Shown: positions 15,439 through 25,409, numbered from the stretch's first letter. The stretch: 32,752 bases of DNA from Microbacteriaceae bacterium (GCA_947373155.1 CANBWO010000013.1:1-32752); one strand, 5' to 3'. A program made the numbers and translations. The notes: generated from the sequence alone by a model not told the origin.

Positions 15439-17144
15439 TAGATTGCGCTCAATCCGCAGCTAGTCAACGAGGGGTTCGTTAGACGAGGGCAATGCGGCGA
15501 ACCGCAGTATACGCAAGTCTCTAGATGCAGGGATTCTGTTTCCTGATAAGTTTCAAAAGAGGCAACTCGAAGAGCACCTAGAGGTATCCCAGTTGTAATA
15601 CCCGACACGTCTATTCGAACAATTAAGTCAAACTCGTGGCCTTCATTTCTGGAACTTGAAATAAGTTTCGTTTGTTTGGGAATCTTTTGCCCAGATTCGG
15701 CAATCCTTTTGGCAATTCTGCTAGGCACAAATACCCACGATTCGACGTTTGCATGGTGCCCATCGAGCTGAAGTTTTTCAGTAAAGGCGAACTTCGCTAA
15801 CGCAGGCGAGCCAAAACTCAAATCCCCCATCGGCAAGGATAAGAATTGATCCCATTCGTACTCCGATTCCGCTGAACCTTGGGGTCCCTTCGCGCTAATG
15901 TCCGTCACTCGTAGCTCCGCGGCATCCAAGAGCGACCTCTCCACATCTCTTCTCTTGGATTCAACGTTCAAATCTCCAATGTGACCCAAGAAATCCTCGT
16001 CCTGAAGAAGCCTGAGCAACTCCGCTCGAGAACCATTTGGAGACACCGGGGTGTCCAAATCGAGAGCTTCCCAGTCAATGGCTCTGGCCGTACCCCTAAA
16101 CTTCTCTGACTCTTCTATAAGCGTGTCCAGAGCTCTGCTTCGCCATCCTGGCTCCGTAAGGCTTTCGATTGTGCTATTCACCATTCGGGACATTTGGATT
16201 GACCAAGAACCCGCCTCCGATTTCACATCGACAGCTTGACCTACATGCATAGAAATTGGGAGATTACTTGCTAGAAGGTTCCATTTAGAGTCTGCCTGAG
16301 GCGCATCCAACAGACGCCATGGAGTATACGCGTGCCTTGATAAAATAACTAACCAATCGATAACCTGTTGTCTTTGAATTCTCAATCTCGCTAATTCGTG
16401 ATGGGCCCGAACCGACGCCTCGCTGGCCCACTTCACTCGAACAGCTAGCACTTGCAGCTTGTCAAAATAGTCTCGATAGTCGAAATGGTACTTCAAAATC
16501 GCTTGAAGGAAAACGATTAAAAACAGTGCTGATAGAGCTACAACGGCGACGAATTTTGATGGCCAAACAGCGAGACGCAAAATCCAAAAAATGGCGATTG
16601 ACACCACAGGCCAAAACGAAATCGATAGGGCCAAAATGCCTGAGAGAACTAGCCACTTAGCAACTCTCTTGGCCGGCCACAACAACTTGCCTTTCTTCCT
16701 CTGGTTCCTTAGCACGATGCCTAAGACAAGACCAAAGGCACCAAAACCTATAAGCGGGTAGATAAGAAGCCCCCAAGGTGTAGCAAATGCCAGCGAATCC
16801 AGTAAATCTGTAACCCAAGAGAAGCCAAGTATCAATAAAATCGGCAATGCATAAGTCACAAATCGCCTTCCAACCGACTTGTGAAATCGCTTTCTAAATC
16901 CAATAAATTTGTCCTCTTTGTCCAATTGATCTTCAAGAGAAATGCTTGATGCCACAGAGTCTGCTTGGGCTCGACTCACTTCGCTATCTATCAAACCAAT
17001 TAGCTTGTAGAAAAAAGAGTTTTTGAAAGAATTTAGGTTCGTTTTAAGGAACGAATCGAAATCCACAAGCCTTGCACGTCTGTCCATGAGTATTTCAAGT
17101 TCAGCCTTAAGAGCCAATAGTTCAGGCGACTCGTCATTTGCCAT
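15438..17144 (-). CDS. Four-helix membrane protein with C-terminal cysteine motif (unknown family), tubulin-vWA operon
   Basis: I do not recognise this 568-residue protein. A charged helical N-terminus (1-90) precedes four predicted membrane helices (about 95-112, 124-146, 164-190, 198-217). A large hydrophilic part of about 330 residues follows. The last 27 residues hold four cysteines, C544, C547, C552 and C563 (CVYCGSPHC...C), a plausible zinc knuckle. The ATG at 17144 was chosen because GAGG lies six bases upstream; earlier starts (17171, 17195) would overlap the upstream gene further. It overlaps that gene by 11 bp and shares TAGTG with the RDD gene. The soluble part probably faces the cytoplasm beside the tubulin-like protein. 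Confidence 0.78.
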   Translation of the reverse strand: MANDESPELLALKAELEILMDRRARLVDFDSFLKTNLNSFKNSFFYKLIGLIDSEVSRAQADSVASSISLEDQLDKEDKFIGFRKRFHKSVGRRFVTYALPILLILGFSWVTDLLDSLAFATPWGLLIYPLIGFGAFGLVLGIVLRNQRKKGKLLWPAKRVAKWLVLSGILALSISFWPVVSIAIFWILRLAVWPSKFVAVVALSALFLIVFLQAILKYHFDYRDYFDKLQVLAVRVKWASEASVRAHHELARLRIQRQQVIDWLVILSRHAYTPWRLLDAPQADSKWNLLASNLPISMHVGQAVDVKSEAGSWSIQMSRMVNSTIESLTEPGWRSRALDTLIEESEKFRGTARAIDWEALDLDTPVSPNGSRAELLRLLQDEDFLGHIGDLNVESKRRDVERSLLDAAELRVTDISAKGPQGSAESEYEWDQFLSLPMGDLSFGSPALAKFAFTEKLQLDGHHANVESWVFVPSRIAKRIAESGQKIPKQTKLISSSRNEGHEFDLIVRIDVSGITTGIPLGALRVASFETYQETESLHLETCVYCGSPHCPRLTNPSLTSCGLSAI

Positions 17145-18942
17145 TTCTAGCCTCACTTTCACTGGAGCCATTTTGGTTTGGATCCTCAGATCCAAACAAT
17201 ATGGAATATTTTTTTGGCGCCATTGGCTTTTCTACTTCAGCTACAACTTTTCTAGTTGTCACATCGGATTGAGTTGGGTTGACGTTTTCCTCAACCGCCA
17301 GTTCTTCTTCATGGCCCATGACTTCATCAAAGTCATTAGCATCATCTCTAGAATTTTCGTCTTCGAGTTCTGTATCGTCGTCGTGATCATCTTCAGCAAA
17401 TTCAGGCTCTGATTCATCCTGAAATTCATTTTCAGTTTCAGCATGCAAATTAGCTAGTCTGAACTGCTCTCGTTGGACCTCTAGGTGAATATCGCGGATA
17501 TTTAAATCAACTTCCTTTACTCTCTCTGCAAGGGTCCCGTTCAGCTCGTAGATTTGCAAAGCACTCAAGGCTTCCGCGGAGCCTTCAATGAACTCCCTGT
17601 GTTCAGGAATTGTTTGAAATTGCTTATCTGGATCAGGGAAAACATTCTCAAGGAGCGGCAATACAGATTTCACATTAACGTCTGGTCCTCCATCTAATGA
17701 TGCAAAAACGATGCGCCGAAGTTCGCGCCAGACGTCCGGTTCTTGACGAAAGGATGCTGTGGAAGCTGCGTCCTGCGCTAGTTTCTCTTCTTGACCGAGA
17801 CCCTTCAAGAGCTCCGCCTTTAAACCAAGTACATCTTTGTCTAGGCCTGAGTAGCTCTCCGGATAAAAGTCACGAGCATTGCCCATGAGTTTGTTTACCA
17901 GACTCGAACCAAAGTTACTAATTCCGTACCAGGCAAAAAGGGGCAGAGCTGCAAGTGCTTTTATGCAAAATTGTCCAAAGAATTTCAAAGCTTCAATGGA
18001 ACTCCGGCTGAGATCCAAGTCACGGTTAGACGATCCGGTGTCGTATCTGAAGGCAGTTGAACTAAAACCGAGGACACGGTTTAGATACTTTTCTAATTCA
18101 GCATTGATTAAATCAACTTGAGATGGCGAAATTGCGCGCGGCCGCTCGGAGCCGTTATCTGAGGAATTCATGAAAGGAGAGGAATTGGGATCGGACGCTT
18201 TTCGAAGTGCCTCCAATACCACTTTTTCAGCAACGCCTTCGGCAACCACAATCGAGCCAATAGTTCGAACCACTAATGGCTGAGCCGTGGCTAATTGATC
18301 GGAATTCTTCTCAACAATAGAAAAAATCGAGTCGCTGAAGCCCGACCACAAACCACACACTGCTGCAATTTGCGCAACTACAAAGGGTCGGAAATTATCA
18401 TCAATTTTCAATGGCGCCGATGCCGCCCAAGGTTGGGCTCTTACTTCCGGCGAGCAGACCACGATGAGGTCGCTTCTGATCTTAGAAGCTAATGATGCCG
18501 ATTTTTCATCTGCACTCCAACTGAATGGGTAAACCGCCATTGCGATTGTTGCCAAGGGTCTTATCGGACGCCCACTCGCAGGGTCAACCCGTTGCGATAA
18601 GACATTTCGAAGTATTTCTTCCACACCCAATGTTGAATCAATTAGGTCTTGGCTTGGTTCTGCTTCACCCAGAACCCAAGTGGTCAATAGTTCAAGGCGG
18701 TCTGGTTGACTTCTTCCTAACTGTTCAAGTAAGTCGAAAGCATCAGAATCTATGCCTTCCGAGCAGCTCTTGACCTGAATCTTCCAATCTTTCTTGAAAT
18801 CTGGCCCTAGCAGTGATGGGGTAGTAAAGAAGAAATTTGAAATTAGCCCGCTTGAGATCCAACTCTGCGCAGTTTCAAGTACCTCAGCTGCAATTGGAAA
18901 ATCAGGAAGCACTATCAAAGCGATTTTTGATGTGAGGGCCAT
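17134..18942 (-). CDS. Cytosolic protein with long acidic tail (unknown family), tubulin-vWA operon
   Basis: I do not recognise this 602-residue protein. The start begins with an alternating hydrophobic strand (MALTSKIALIVLPDFP) that looks like the first beta strand of an alpha/beta fold. One hydrophobic stretch near residues 335-365 (FFGQFCIKALAALPLFAWYGI) could be a single membrane or monotopic segment. A mostly helical region follows. From about residue 520 the chain is very acidic (long D/E-rich runs such as AEDDHDDDTELEDENSRDD), then low-complexity to the end. Its ATG overlaps the stop of the tubulin-like gene (TAATG), which fixes the start. Tight coupling suggests a stoichiometric partner of the tubulin-like protein. 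Confidence 0.75.
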   Translation of the reverse strand: MALTSKIALIVLPDFPIAAEVLETAQSWISSGLISNFFFTTPSLLGPDFKKDWKIQVKSCSEGIDSDAFDLLEQLGRSQPDRLELLTTWVLGEAEPSQDLIDSTLGVEEILRNVLSQRVDPASGRPIRPLATIAMAVYPFSWSADEKSASLASKIRSDLIVVCSPEVRAQPWAASAPLKIDDNFRPFVVAQIAAVCGLWSGFSDSIFSIVEKNSDQLATAQPLVVRTIGSIVVAEGVAEKVVLEALRKASDPNSSPFMNSSDNGSERPRAISPSQVDLINAELEKYLNRVLGFSSTAFRYDTGSSNRDLDLSRSSIEALKFFGQFCIKALAALPLFAWYGISNFGSSLVNKLMGNARDFYPESYSGLDKDVLGLKAELLKGLGQEEKLAQDAASTASFRQEPDVWRELRRIVFASLDGGPDVNVKSVLPLLENVFPDPDKQFQTIPEHREFIEGSAEALSALQIYELNGTLAERVKEVDLNIRDIHLEVQREQFRLANLHAETENEFQDESEPEFAEDDHDDDTELEDENSRDDANDFDEVMGHEEELAVEENVNPTQSDVTTRKVVAEVEKPMAPKKYSILFGSEDPNQNGSSESEARNGK

Positions 18943-21900
18943 TATATTAGGCTCCCCTGCGAGCCAACCTGAGCAATTTGTGTTCGAAGTCCTGCGATTG
19001 CCTTGAGAATTTCTCGGCGCATCTCCCAAACCAATGAAGTATGTTTCACTCCAGGCGCTAGATCAAACGCATTTTTTGTGAAATCATCCTGCTCGTTCTG
19101 AAGGAAATTGAGAATTCGGGCTTTTCGCTGGTCAAGTGTCATGTTTGGGTTGCCAGCACGGTCATCACTTGGCATTGGGGCACCGTATGGAAGAGTTCCG
19201 GACTCAATCCACATTGCCAGGGCAGCGCTAATGGCACCTGGTAGCTCTGGTGTTCCGCTGGTATATGGTTCGACATCACCGCCTAAATCCATCACAGACC
19301 AGTAAGGAAACATTGGGTCCAGACGCTTAGTTTCGTTAACCTGTGCGAGCGCTAAAGAGACGCTCTGAGCAATGATTGGAATTACGTCTATGTTCTGAAT
19401 TTCTCCGGCGGTATATGACGGATGCGGAAAATCATTGTAGACAGGTGACGCAGGGTCTTGATTCCAAATTCCTAACTTTAATCCCTGCAGCGTCTGCTCG
19501 CTTTTCAACCGTCCAAGAGCCTTCGCTACAAACCAACCACGAATGAACTGATCTAGAACCTCAGGAGCCAAAGGGATCGTTTCCGGAATATTTCTCCCAC
19601 GACGTCGAAGGAGGAACGACTGCCTCTGTGCTTTATCTGGACTAGAAATCTTCCAAGCCTGCGAAATCGGAATCATCAAGTTATCAAACACAACATGATG
19701 AAGTGCTGAACTTAGAGTTACAAATACATCTACTTCTTTCACAGATGATTCAGGTTGAAAACGTTTTTCAACCTCTGTGTTCCACATACCTGCGGTGGAT
19801 AGAACGTCTTTTAACCTCCCCCCAATAGACCCTGAGTCTGCAGCGCTGAGTGCGATTGGAAGGGTCGATATACTCGATGAATAGCTGAGCGATGAATTTG
19901 GGTGAACCAATGGCAAAACTACATTGTTTACCTGAACAAATGGTTTTGCATTTTTCAAAACGGTAGAGAACTGTTCGACTAACGAATTCTCGCGCCTCTG
20001 CCTCTCAGACGCATCTTCATTTTCCGCGGCAAGCCACTGCGCGAGAGTCTGGCTTAGGTAGCGAGCCATTGATGTCTCTTTGCGGTGCACAAATCTTTGG
20101 GCGATGTCCTCCCATTCGTCAAGGTCACCCGCAAACGAGCCGCTCCAGGTTCGAGGCGCGGACTCACTTCCGTCACGAGGTATCCATCGACGAACTTCCC
20201 CGTCCTCAACATTCCATTCGTCATTTAGGTCTGTGGTGCGGCCAGAATAGGCGCCTTGGATCAGGAGCCTTACTGAAGTGTCTACTGCGGCACGCACCTT
20301 CCCCAACTCCCCGTTCACGCTTTCAACTAAAAGTTGACCAAAGACTGATTCAAATTCGGCCCAATCAATTAGGTAAAGTTCGTTTGGCGCTGGTTTGAAC
20401 TGATTTGGCACTCCATCTCCGCTTGGCCAGGTGTCAAAAATACTTTTACCCTCTGAATGGAATGATGGATCCATAATTTGACTCAATAACAGCTTGTATT
20501 TGCCGTCCAGTTCATCTATGAGGGGCTGGAGCATATTGCGAGCCAAGTCCGCTTCCAGGGCGTGGCCTAGTTTCTTCGTATCTTGCATCAAACTACTTGT
20601 TGCGCCTTTGCCAGACAGGTCTAACATGCTCTGAACTGCTTGACTATCAGAACCCAATTGAGCTTGGGCGGATGCGCCAGAGTTTCTCAAAATATCAGAA
20701 AGATCGTTTTGTAGAGACGTGTCAATTACAGACGCAAGAATGTCCTCTTGCTTGGAGTTGACTATTAGTTGATCTCTTAGCTGCTTCAAGAGCTGGATAG
20801 TTGGCCTAAGGCCAATTCTAGAAATTGATTCGTTTGTGAAGCTCAATATTTTCTTTTGAGTGTTCTCTGACCAAAGATCTACCTCGCGATAACTTCGCCA
20901 AGCGCGTTCTTGTTCATTTGTCAACTTCTTAGTGTTTCTCAAAATATCTTGCACCCAGGCTGCTGCCGATTTCAGACCTTTATTGTCCACTGCCAGACCA
21001 GATTGCCTTTGCAGGTCTCCTGTAAGGGAAGCTCGGAACATTTGGCGCTTAGCTACAGGTTGAATTTCTTCAACGATTGCCTTTGAATCAAGCTCTAGCT
21101 TGCCCCAGAATTTCTCCCATTCATCTGCAACAATCTTGCTTACCCACTGCTCCTCGTTGGCCTTGCCCATCCCCTCTCGATGTCCGTAGACAATTTGATT
21201 CACCGCGGCACGTGCTAATCTCTGGCCGGAGTAGCGAGCGAAAGACCTATCGCCCAAACTTACGCGAGCAAAACCAATTGCGTTGAACGGAGCCGAAAGG
21301 TGGTTGCTAACTTTGATTCTCAGAGGATCGCCGACAGTCTGCTCATTCATTTTGATGTAGTGGTCGATATTCTCACGAACACTCGAATCAACGACTAATT
21401 TGGCAAGGCTTACTGCGGCAGCATTGTAAACATCATCTTGAGAGTCAAAAGAAACTAGTCCATTGGTTTTACCTACCAGGTAGATACTCTTTGGCCCGAC
21501 GTTGAAGGTTCCATCTTCATTTTGAGCGAAACCAAATCGGTTATAGAGCGCCGCCGAAATGTCAGTTCTCTTCCTGCGCCAATATCCGCTAATCACCTCA
21601 TTCAAAGTTGCGAGCGAGTTTGGGGCAATTCCTGCCGATACGCTTATCTTTGGGTCGTTGAAGACATCTGGAGCAAAAAGAATCGCCGTTTGGTCGTTGA
21701 CCCAACCTTTGCCTGGGACTGCCGCTTTTACTGCTTCACAAACATCCATGAATTGCCCTGAGCCTGAACCTCCGGCTAGGGAAGAAACTAAATAGACTTT
21801 AGTTTGTACATCCTCAAGCTGTACCTGAGCGCCAAAAATGCGACCCAATTCCACCAACTGGGACTGCGCCCTTGCGCCTTGGATTTTATTATTTGCTAAC

Positions 21901-22325
21901 TCTACGCTCTGCTTGATCTGGTCAAGACGGGCGAGAGCCACCGTTCTTCCGATTCCTCTATATTGCCCGGCTCCCTTGTCGATTTGGCCTGTGTATTCAC
22001 CTCGTTTTGGAAGGGGAGTCAGAATTTCTTCACGAACAAGAGGCTCCCAGGGTTTGCTCTCAATATTTAGTATTACTGCATCAAGGGAACCGCCCGGCTG
22101 CACTAAACCCACATACTCATCTGGCCTTAGGAGCGGTGCCGGGAAGGACTGCCCATCTTGTATTGAAGGTGTATCGATGTGTAAGAATTGCCAAATTTCA
22201 GGAAATCCGCGGTCTGGTCCCCATTCCTTGGTAGCAAGAAGAATTTCGCGGAGTTCGCGCTTGATTGCTCGTAGAGTCTTACCGCCAGATCCTCCGACTC
22301 CGATGAAAATGTGTGGCGTGATCAT
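18942..22325 (-). CDS. Tubulin/FtsZ-like GTPase (Tubulin_2 type), core of the operon
   Basis: The 1127-residue protein opens with a nucleotide-binding start, MITPHIFIGVGGSGGKTLRAIKREL (G10-G15 loop), comparable to the GVGGGG of FtsZ. It has GAGQYRGIGRTVALARL at about 118-134 and the tubulin signature as SSLAGGSGSGQFMDV (G185-G190), with Ser in place of the usual Thr. About 900 mostly helical residues follow, far longer than FtsZ (about 350-400). I could not locate a convincing T7 catalytic loop, so hydrolysis and polymerisation are not certain. There is no signal peptide or membrane segment: the protein should be cytosolic. A strong AAAGGAGAG precedes the ATG, 17 bp after the vWA gene. Tubulin_2-type proteins with vWA partners have been proposed to remodel membranes. 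Confidence 0.85.
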   Translation of the reverse strand: MITPHIFIGVGGSGGKTLRAIKRELREILLATKEWGPDRGFPEIWQFLHIDTPSIQDGQSFPAPLLRPDEYVGLVQPGGSLDAVILNIESKPWEPLVREEILTPLPKRGEYTGQIDKGAGQYRGIGRTVALARLDQIKQSVELANNKIQGARAQSQLVELGRIFGAQVQLEDVQTKVYLVSSLAGGSGSGQFMDVCEAVKAAVPGKGWVNDQTAILFAPDVFNDPKISVSAGIAPNSLATLNEVISGYWRRKRTDISAALYNRFGFAQNEDGTFNVGPKSIYLVGKTNGLVSFDSQDDVYNAAAVSLAKLVVDSSVRENIDHYIKMNEQTVGDPLRIKVSNHLSAPFNAIGFARVSLGDRSFARYSGQRLARAAVNQIVYGHREGMGKANEEQWVSKIVADEWEKFWGKLELDSKAIVEEIQPVAKRQMFRASLTGDLQRQSGLAVDNKGLKSAAAWVQDILRNTKKLTNEQERAWRSYREVDLWSENTQKKILSFTNESISRIGLRPTIQLLKQLRDQLIVNSKQEDILASVIDTSLQNDLSDILRNSGASAQAQLGSDSQAVQSMLDLSGKGATSSLMQDTKKLGHALEADLARNMLQPLIDELDGKYKLLLSQIMDPSFHSEGKSIFDTWPSGDGVPNQFKPAPNELYLIDWAEFESVFGQLLVESVNGELGKVRAAVDTSVRLLIQGAYSGRTTDLNDEWNVEDGEVRRWIPRDGSESAPRTWSGSFAGDLDEWEDIAQRFVHRKETSMARYLSQTLAQWLAAENEDASERQRRENSLVEQFSTVLKNAKPFVQVNNVVLPLVHPNSSLSYSSSISTLPIALSAADSGSIGGRLKDVLSTAGMWNTEVEKRFQPESSVKEVDVFVTLSSALHHVVFDNLMIPISQAWKISSPDKAQRQSFLLRRRGRNIPETIPLAPEVLDQFIRGWFVAKALGRLKSEQTLQGLKLGIWNQDPASPVYNDFPHPSYTAGEIQNIDVIPIIAQSVSLALAQVNETKRLDPMFPYWSVMDLGGDVEPYTSGTPELPGAISAALAMWIESGTLPYGAPMPSDDRAGNPNMTLDQRKARILNFLQNEQDDFTKNAFDLAPGVKHTSLVWEMRREILKAIAGLRTQIAQVGSQGSLI

Positions 22326-22342
22326 GTGCTCTCCTTTGGTTT

Positions 22343-25075
22343 CTAAATGTCTGAATACGGATCTGCGCTTGCAGAATTCTGATTTTGTCCTGGGCTTGAA
22401 GAAGACGAAGGCGTACTGTATTCGTCGTAATCTTTAGTTACCTTTTCAATAGGCCCTTGTTGAGTTGCTAAAATCTTGGACTTAGGTTGCTTCTTTCCTT
22501 TTGGCTTATTTGCGGCGACGTTTCCCTTAGTTGCGCCGCTAGATCCAGGGTGGGCCGCTAATAATGAATCGACATTTTGGGCAAAGAATCCACCGGACAT
22601 AACGTTGGCTAATGCCCCGGCGTAATCGCCGGATTGATCAGCGTTGAAAACAACAAGTTCACCCGCGATTTGGCCGTTAGCTTTGGCCTTGGTTTGTGCA
22701 TCATTTTCCAAAATTACAAACGCCAAATTAGACAACTGCCCGTCAGTCAATCTCGAGTTTTCAAAAGTAATCTTTGTTGAGTCTGAGTTCTTTCCCACTG
22801 GAACTCCCAACTTGCCGAGCGGCGGAATGAAAACAAACTTAGGAGGGTTTAGAGGCCACTTCGCCCGGTAAGCCACTATTCGGGCACCAGTGTCATCGTC
22901 TGTGAATGAGGCCATACCTTGGATTGGCAAACTTCTTGAAAGTTGACTAAACAGCTTGCTCGCCTCTATGGGGTCGAATGAGCTTGAACCCGAGCTGTTT
23001 GCAACGTATTTGCTATCTGGATAGTAAGTGAACTTCGCTACTCCACGGTCTAAACCAGCCGAAGAGTAAATCCGAGCTGCCGGTGAAGAAATGATGTACA
23101 AAACTGAGTATGGAATCAGAATGCTGAGGATGCTTAATCCGATGAACCAAAGCCAAAAAAGGCCGCCTTGGGTATTTCTCTTTGTATTGAGGATGACGTT
23201 TTGGCTGTCACTCACTTGGAATCCGTCTCCTGAGGCGAGAGAGTAGTCAAACAGCAACTGAACCGAAGAATCAGCTTGGATGTCATTAGTGAAAACGGAC
23301 GCCAAATTCTTAGTGCTACCTTCAGTTACGGCAATGCAGCCTCTCTTGTCTAGGCTCTTAAAATTGATTTTCCAGTGCTTTGAACGAGGAGTTGCCCCTC
23401 CTGAGGATTGGTCCTGATTGTCGGCTAGAACTTTAGGCTGCGCGAAGCAGACAACCCCCTGTCCTCCAGTGTTGGGTGCCGAAACTAAAAATTTTGCGAT
23501 TGCCCGCCCCTTTGAACCCACTAGAGGTTTACGGAAAATGATCTTAGAAACCATTGGTAGTGACTGTGGCTGGAGTACTGGCTTTGTCAATGCAAAGTTG
23601 AGCGGAGCCAAATCTGGGTGGTGCTCGGTTTGGAGGCTAAGGGTGGCTTTGATAGCCAACGACTGCGCACCAGCTTCTGGAGTAAATGGATCAAGCTGAA
23701 AAACACCACTCGGCGTAATAGACGCCTTAGCTGGCTTGCCGTTTACCCACGCAGAAATATTTGCCTTTGTGAAATCCGATAGCGTCGCTGGGACACCAGT
23801 GCTCAGATTGCTCACAAACTGTCCGCTGATTGAATTCTTACGCCCCGAGAAAACAGCATTATCGTGCAGGCTCAAATAGAGTTCTGGATAAACAATGACA
23901 GTGAATGGGGAGTCGCTCTTGAACGTCCATGCTTGCGACTTGGTCAATCTTGGAATTTCCACTCGGCCTGTCGTGCCGAGGTATTGCGACCCTTCGGAAG
24001 TGGATTGAACCTTGCCCGTCGCATCGATAATTTGCCAATTTTTAGCGGATGTTAGAACTTCAAAGGATCGGATTCCAGGATCGAGCCAAAATTTACCCGT
24101 TGTTGAACCCTGTTGAGCTGTACCTCCGGCGACCTTGCTATTTAGAAGCAAGAAGCTATAGGCAATTTGAGCGGCGCTGACAGCTTTCAAAAATGCGCCT
24201 GTTGAATATGTTCGGTTCTCGCTAGAAGCAAGTTCTCCACACACGAGTTTCCCACCTGGAAGCCCATTAACGCTTTGAAGCTTCGGACCGGTCTCTTCGA
24301 TTACTGGCAACATTAACGATTTGTAATAGCCTTCATTTTTTTCACCAGTTGCCGAAGAATCAGCATTCGGAGACAGCATGATGCCGAAGACGTTGATTTT
24401 TGACTTACGTATTTTGGCCATAAGACCGTCGGCGCTTGGCGAGCTTGATATTGAGGATGGTGAAGTCCCTGGCCCGCACAAGGTGCTCAGGTCATTGAGG
24501 CTTTTCACTCTTGGGTCTTGCGACCAAAGACCACCATCTGTAAACCAAACAACAGCTTTGCAATCAGCAGACGAACCCTGAAGCTGGGAATAAGCCTCTT
24601 GCAGGCCGGCAGTCCAATTGGTGTAGTAGTCAAGCGCCTTTGCCTTGATTTTCTGCTTGAAAGATGAAGCAACGCTGCCGGCGTTAGTCGCGGTAAGGTC
24701 TGTCCAGCTCGTTAGAGGACTGGAACTTCCGGCGAAGAACGCACCCGCTACGCTTATTTGTAGTTTGGGTTGGATTTTAAGAATGTCGGACCATCGCTTG
24801 ATATCCTGAGCGACAATGTCTGCGCGCAAGAAACTTGGATCTGTTCCGGGAGAGCCGCTCTTTGGATCAGCACCTAAGGACTTTGAGTTATCTATTAGGT
24901 AAAAAACGTCCAATTTGTTTGCAGTCCTAAGGCAACTTGCCAAGTCCTGCATTGTTGAATCTCCATAAGGACTAAGCGCTGCAGGACCATCTGCCGCTAA
25001 AGCAACGTTTTGACCATTAATCAGCCCAGCAAAAGCGAACGAAATTCCCATTATTACTGACAGAATTTTCTTCAT
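22343..25075 (-). CDS. Secreted, membrane-anchored vWA-domain protein, partner of the tubulin-like protein
   Basis: The 910-residue protein has a signal peptide (cleavage probably near residue 28, ALA-ADG) and a vWA domain (about 50-290). The MIDAS is complete: D62-S64-S66 (LIDNSKSL), T155 (YTNWTAGL) and D180 (VVWFTDGG). A beta-rich region leads to one membrane helix (about 637-662, LFWLWFIGLSILSILIPYSVLYII). A cytoplasmic part of about 250 residues ends in a Lys-rich then Ser/Gln/Asn-rich tail. All six cysteines of the chain lie in the outer part, consistent with disulfides and this topology. The start overlaps the previous stop (ATGA). The vWA domain probably binds an external ligand through Mg while the tail contacts cytosolic partners. 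Confidence 0.87.
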   Translation of the reverse strand: MKKILSVIMGISFAFAGLINGQNVALAADGPAALSPYGDSTMQDLASCLRTANKLDVFYLIDNSKSLGADPKSGSPGTDPSFLRADIVAQDIKRWSDILKIQPKLQISVAGAFFAGSSSPLTSWTDLTATNAGSVASSFKQKIKAKALDYYTNWTAGLQEAYSQLQGSSADCKAVVWFTDGGLWSQDPRVKSLNDLSTLCGPGTSPSSISSSPSADGLMAKIRKSKINVFGIMLSPNADSSATGEKNEGYYKSLMLPVIEETGPKLQSVNGLPGGKLVCGELASSENRTYSTGAFLKAVSAAQIAYSFLLLNSKVAGGTAQQGSTTGKFWLDPGIRSFEVLTSAKNWQIIDATGKVQSTSEGSQYLGTTGRVEIPRLTKSQAWTFKSDSPFTVIVYPELYLSLHDNAVFSGRKNSISGQFVSNLSTGVPATLSDFTKANISAWVNGKPAKASITPSGVFQLDPFTPEAGAQSLAIKATLSLQTEHHPDLAPLNFALTKPVLQPQSLPMVSKIIFRKPLVGSKGRAIAKFLVSAPNTGGQGVVCFAQPKVLADNQDQSSGGATPRSKHWKINFKSLDKRGCIAVTEGSTKNLASVFTNDIQADSSVQLLFDYSLASGDGFQVSDSQNVILNTKRNTQGGLFWLWFIGLSILSILIPYSVLYIISSPAARIYSSAGLDRGVAKFTYYPDSKYVANSSGSSSFDPIEASKLFSQLSRSLPIQGMASFTDDDTGARIVAYRAKWPLNPPKFVFIPPLGKLGVPVGKNSDSTKITFENSRLTDGQLSNLAFVILENDAQTKAKANGQIAGELVVFNADQSGDYAGALANVMSGGFFAQNVDSLLAAHPGSSGATKGNVAANKPKGKKQPKSKILATQQGPIEKVTKDYDEYSTPSSSSSPGQNQNSASADPYSDI

Positions 25076-25392
25076 GACACCACGCTCAAAAGACTAGAAA
25101 TTCTCCAAGCATGCGCCAAACCAACGGCAATTGACAAGTATGCGAGCAATCTAAGTGTGGTTGTGTAACCCGGTTTGGCAATTAGGTAAGCTCGATTTTT
25201 TGGTGATTGCTGCATATTGGTGTCGATGCCGTACAAGGTAAAAAGCAGGACCGGTCCAAGAAACCAACCCGCAAAACTGGTGGCGTAGTTCGTGTTTGTA
25301 ACTAGGCGCATAAGCGGAAGCGCTGCCAAAAGGATGCTAGAAGTTACGGAAATTAAACCAAGGACAACTGGCCAGGATTTAGCGGGTCTCAT
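25072..25392 (-). CDS. Small three-helix membrane protein (unknown), tubulin-vWA operon
   Basis: I do not recognise this 106-residue protein. Three hydrophobic segments are visible (VVLGLISVTSSILLAALPLM, GWFLGPVLLFTLYGI, LRLLAYLSIAVGLAHAW), joined by short loops. I chose the ATG at 25392, 17 bp after the lipoprotein stop. TTG starts at 25407 and 25437 are possible and the latter would overlap the upstream gene. It overlaps the vWA gene by ATGA, so the two are coupled and the protein is a likely membrane partner of the vWA protein. Confidence 0.65.
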   Translation of the reverse strand: MRPAKSWPVVLGLISVTSSILLAALPLMRLVTNTNYATSFAGWFLGPVLLFTLYGIDTNMQQSPKNRAYLIAKPGYTTTLRLLAYLSIAVGLAHAWRISSLLSVVS

Positions 25393-25409
25393 TTTTATTT
25401 CATTCAAGG

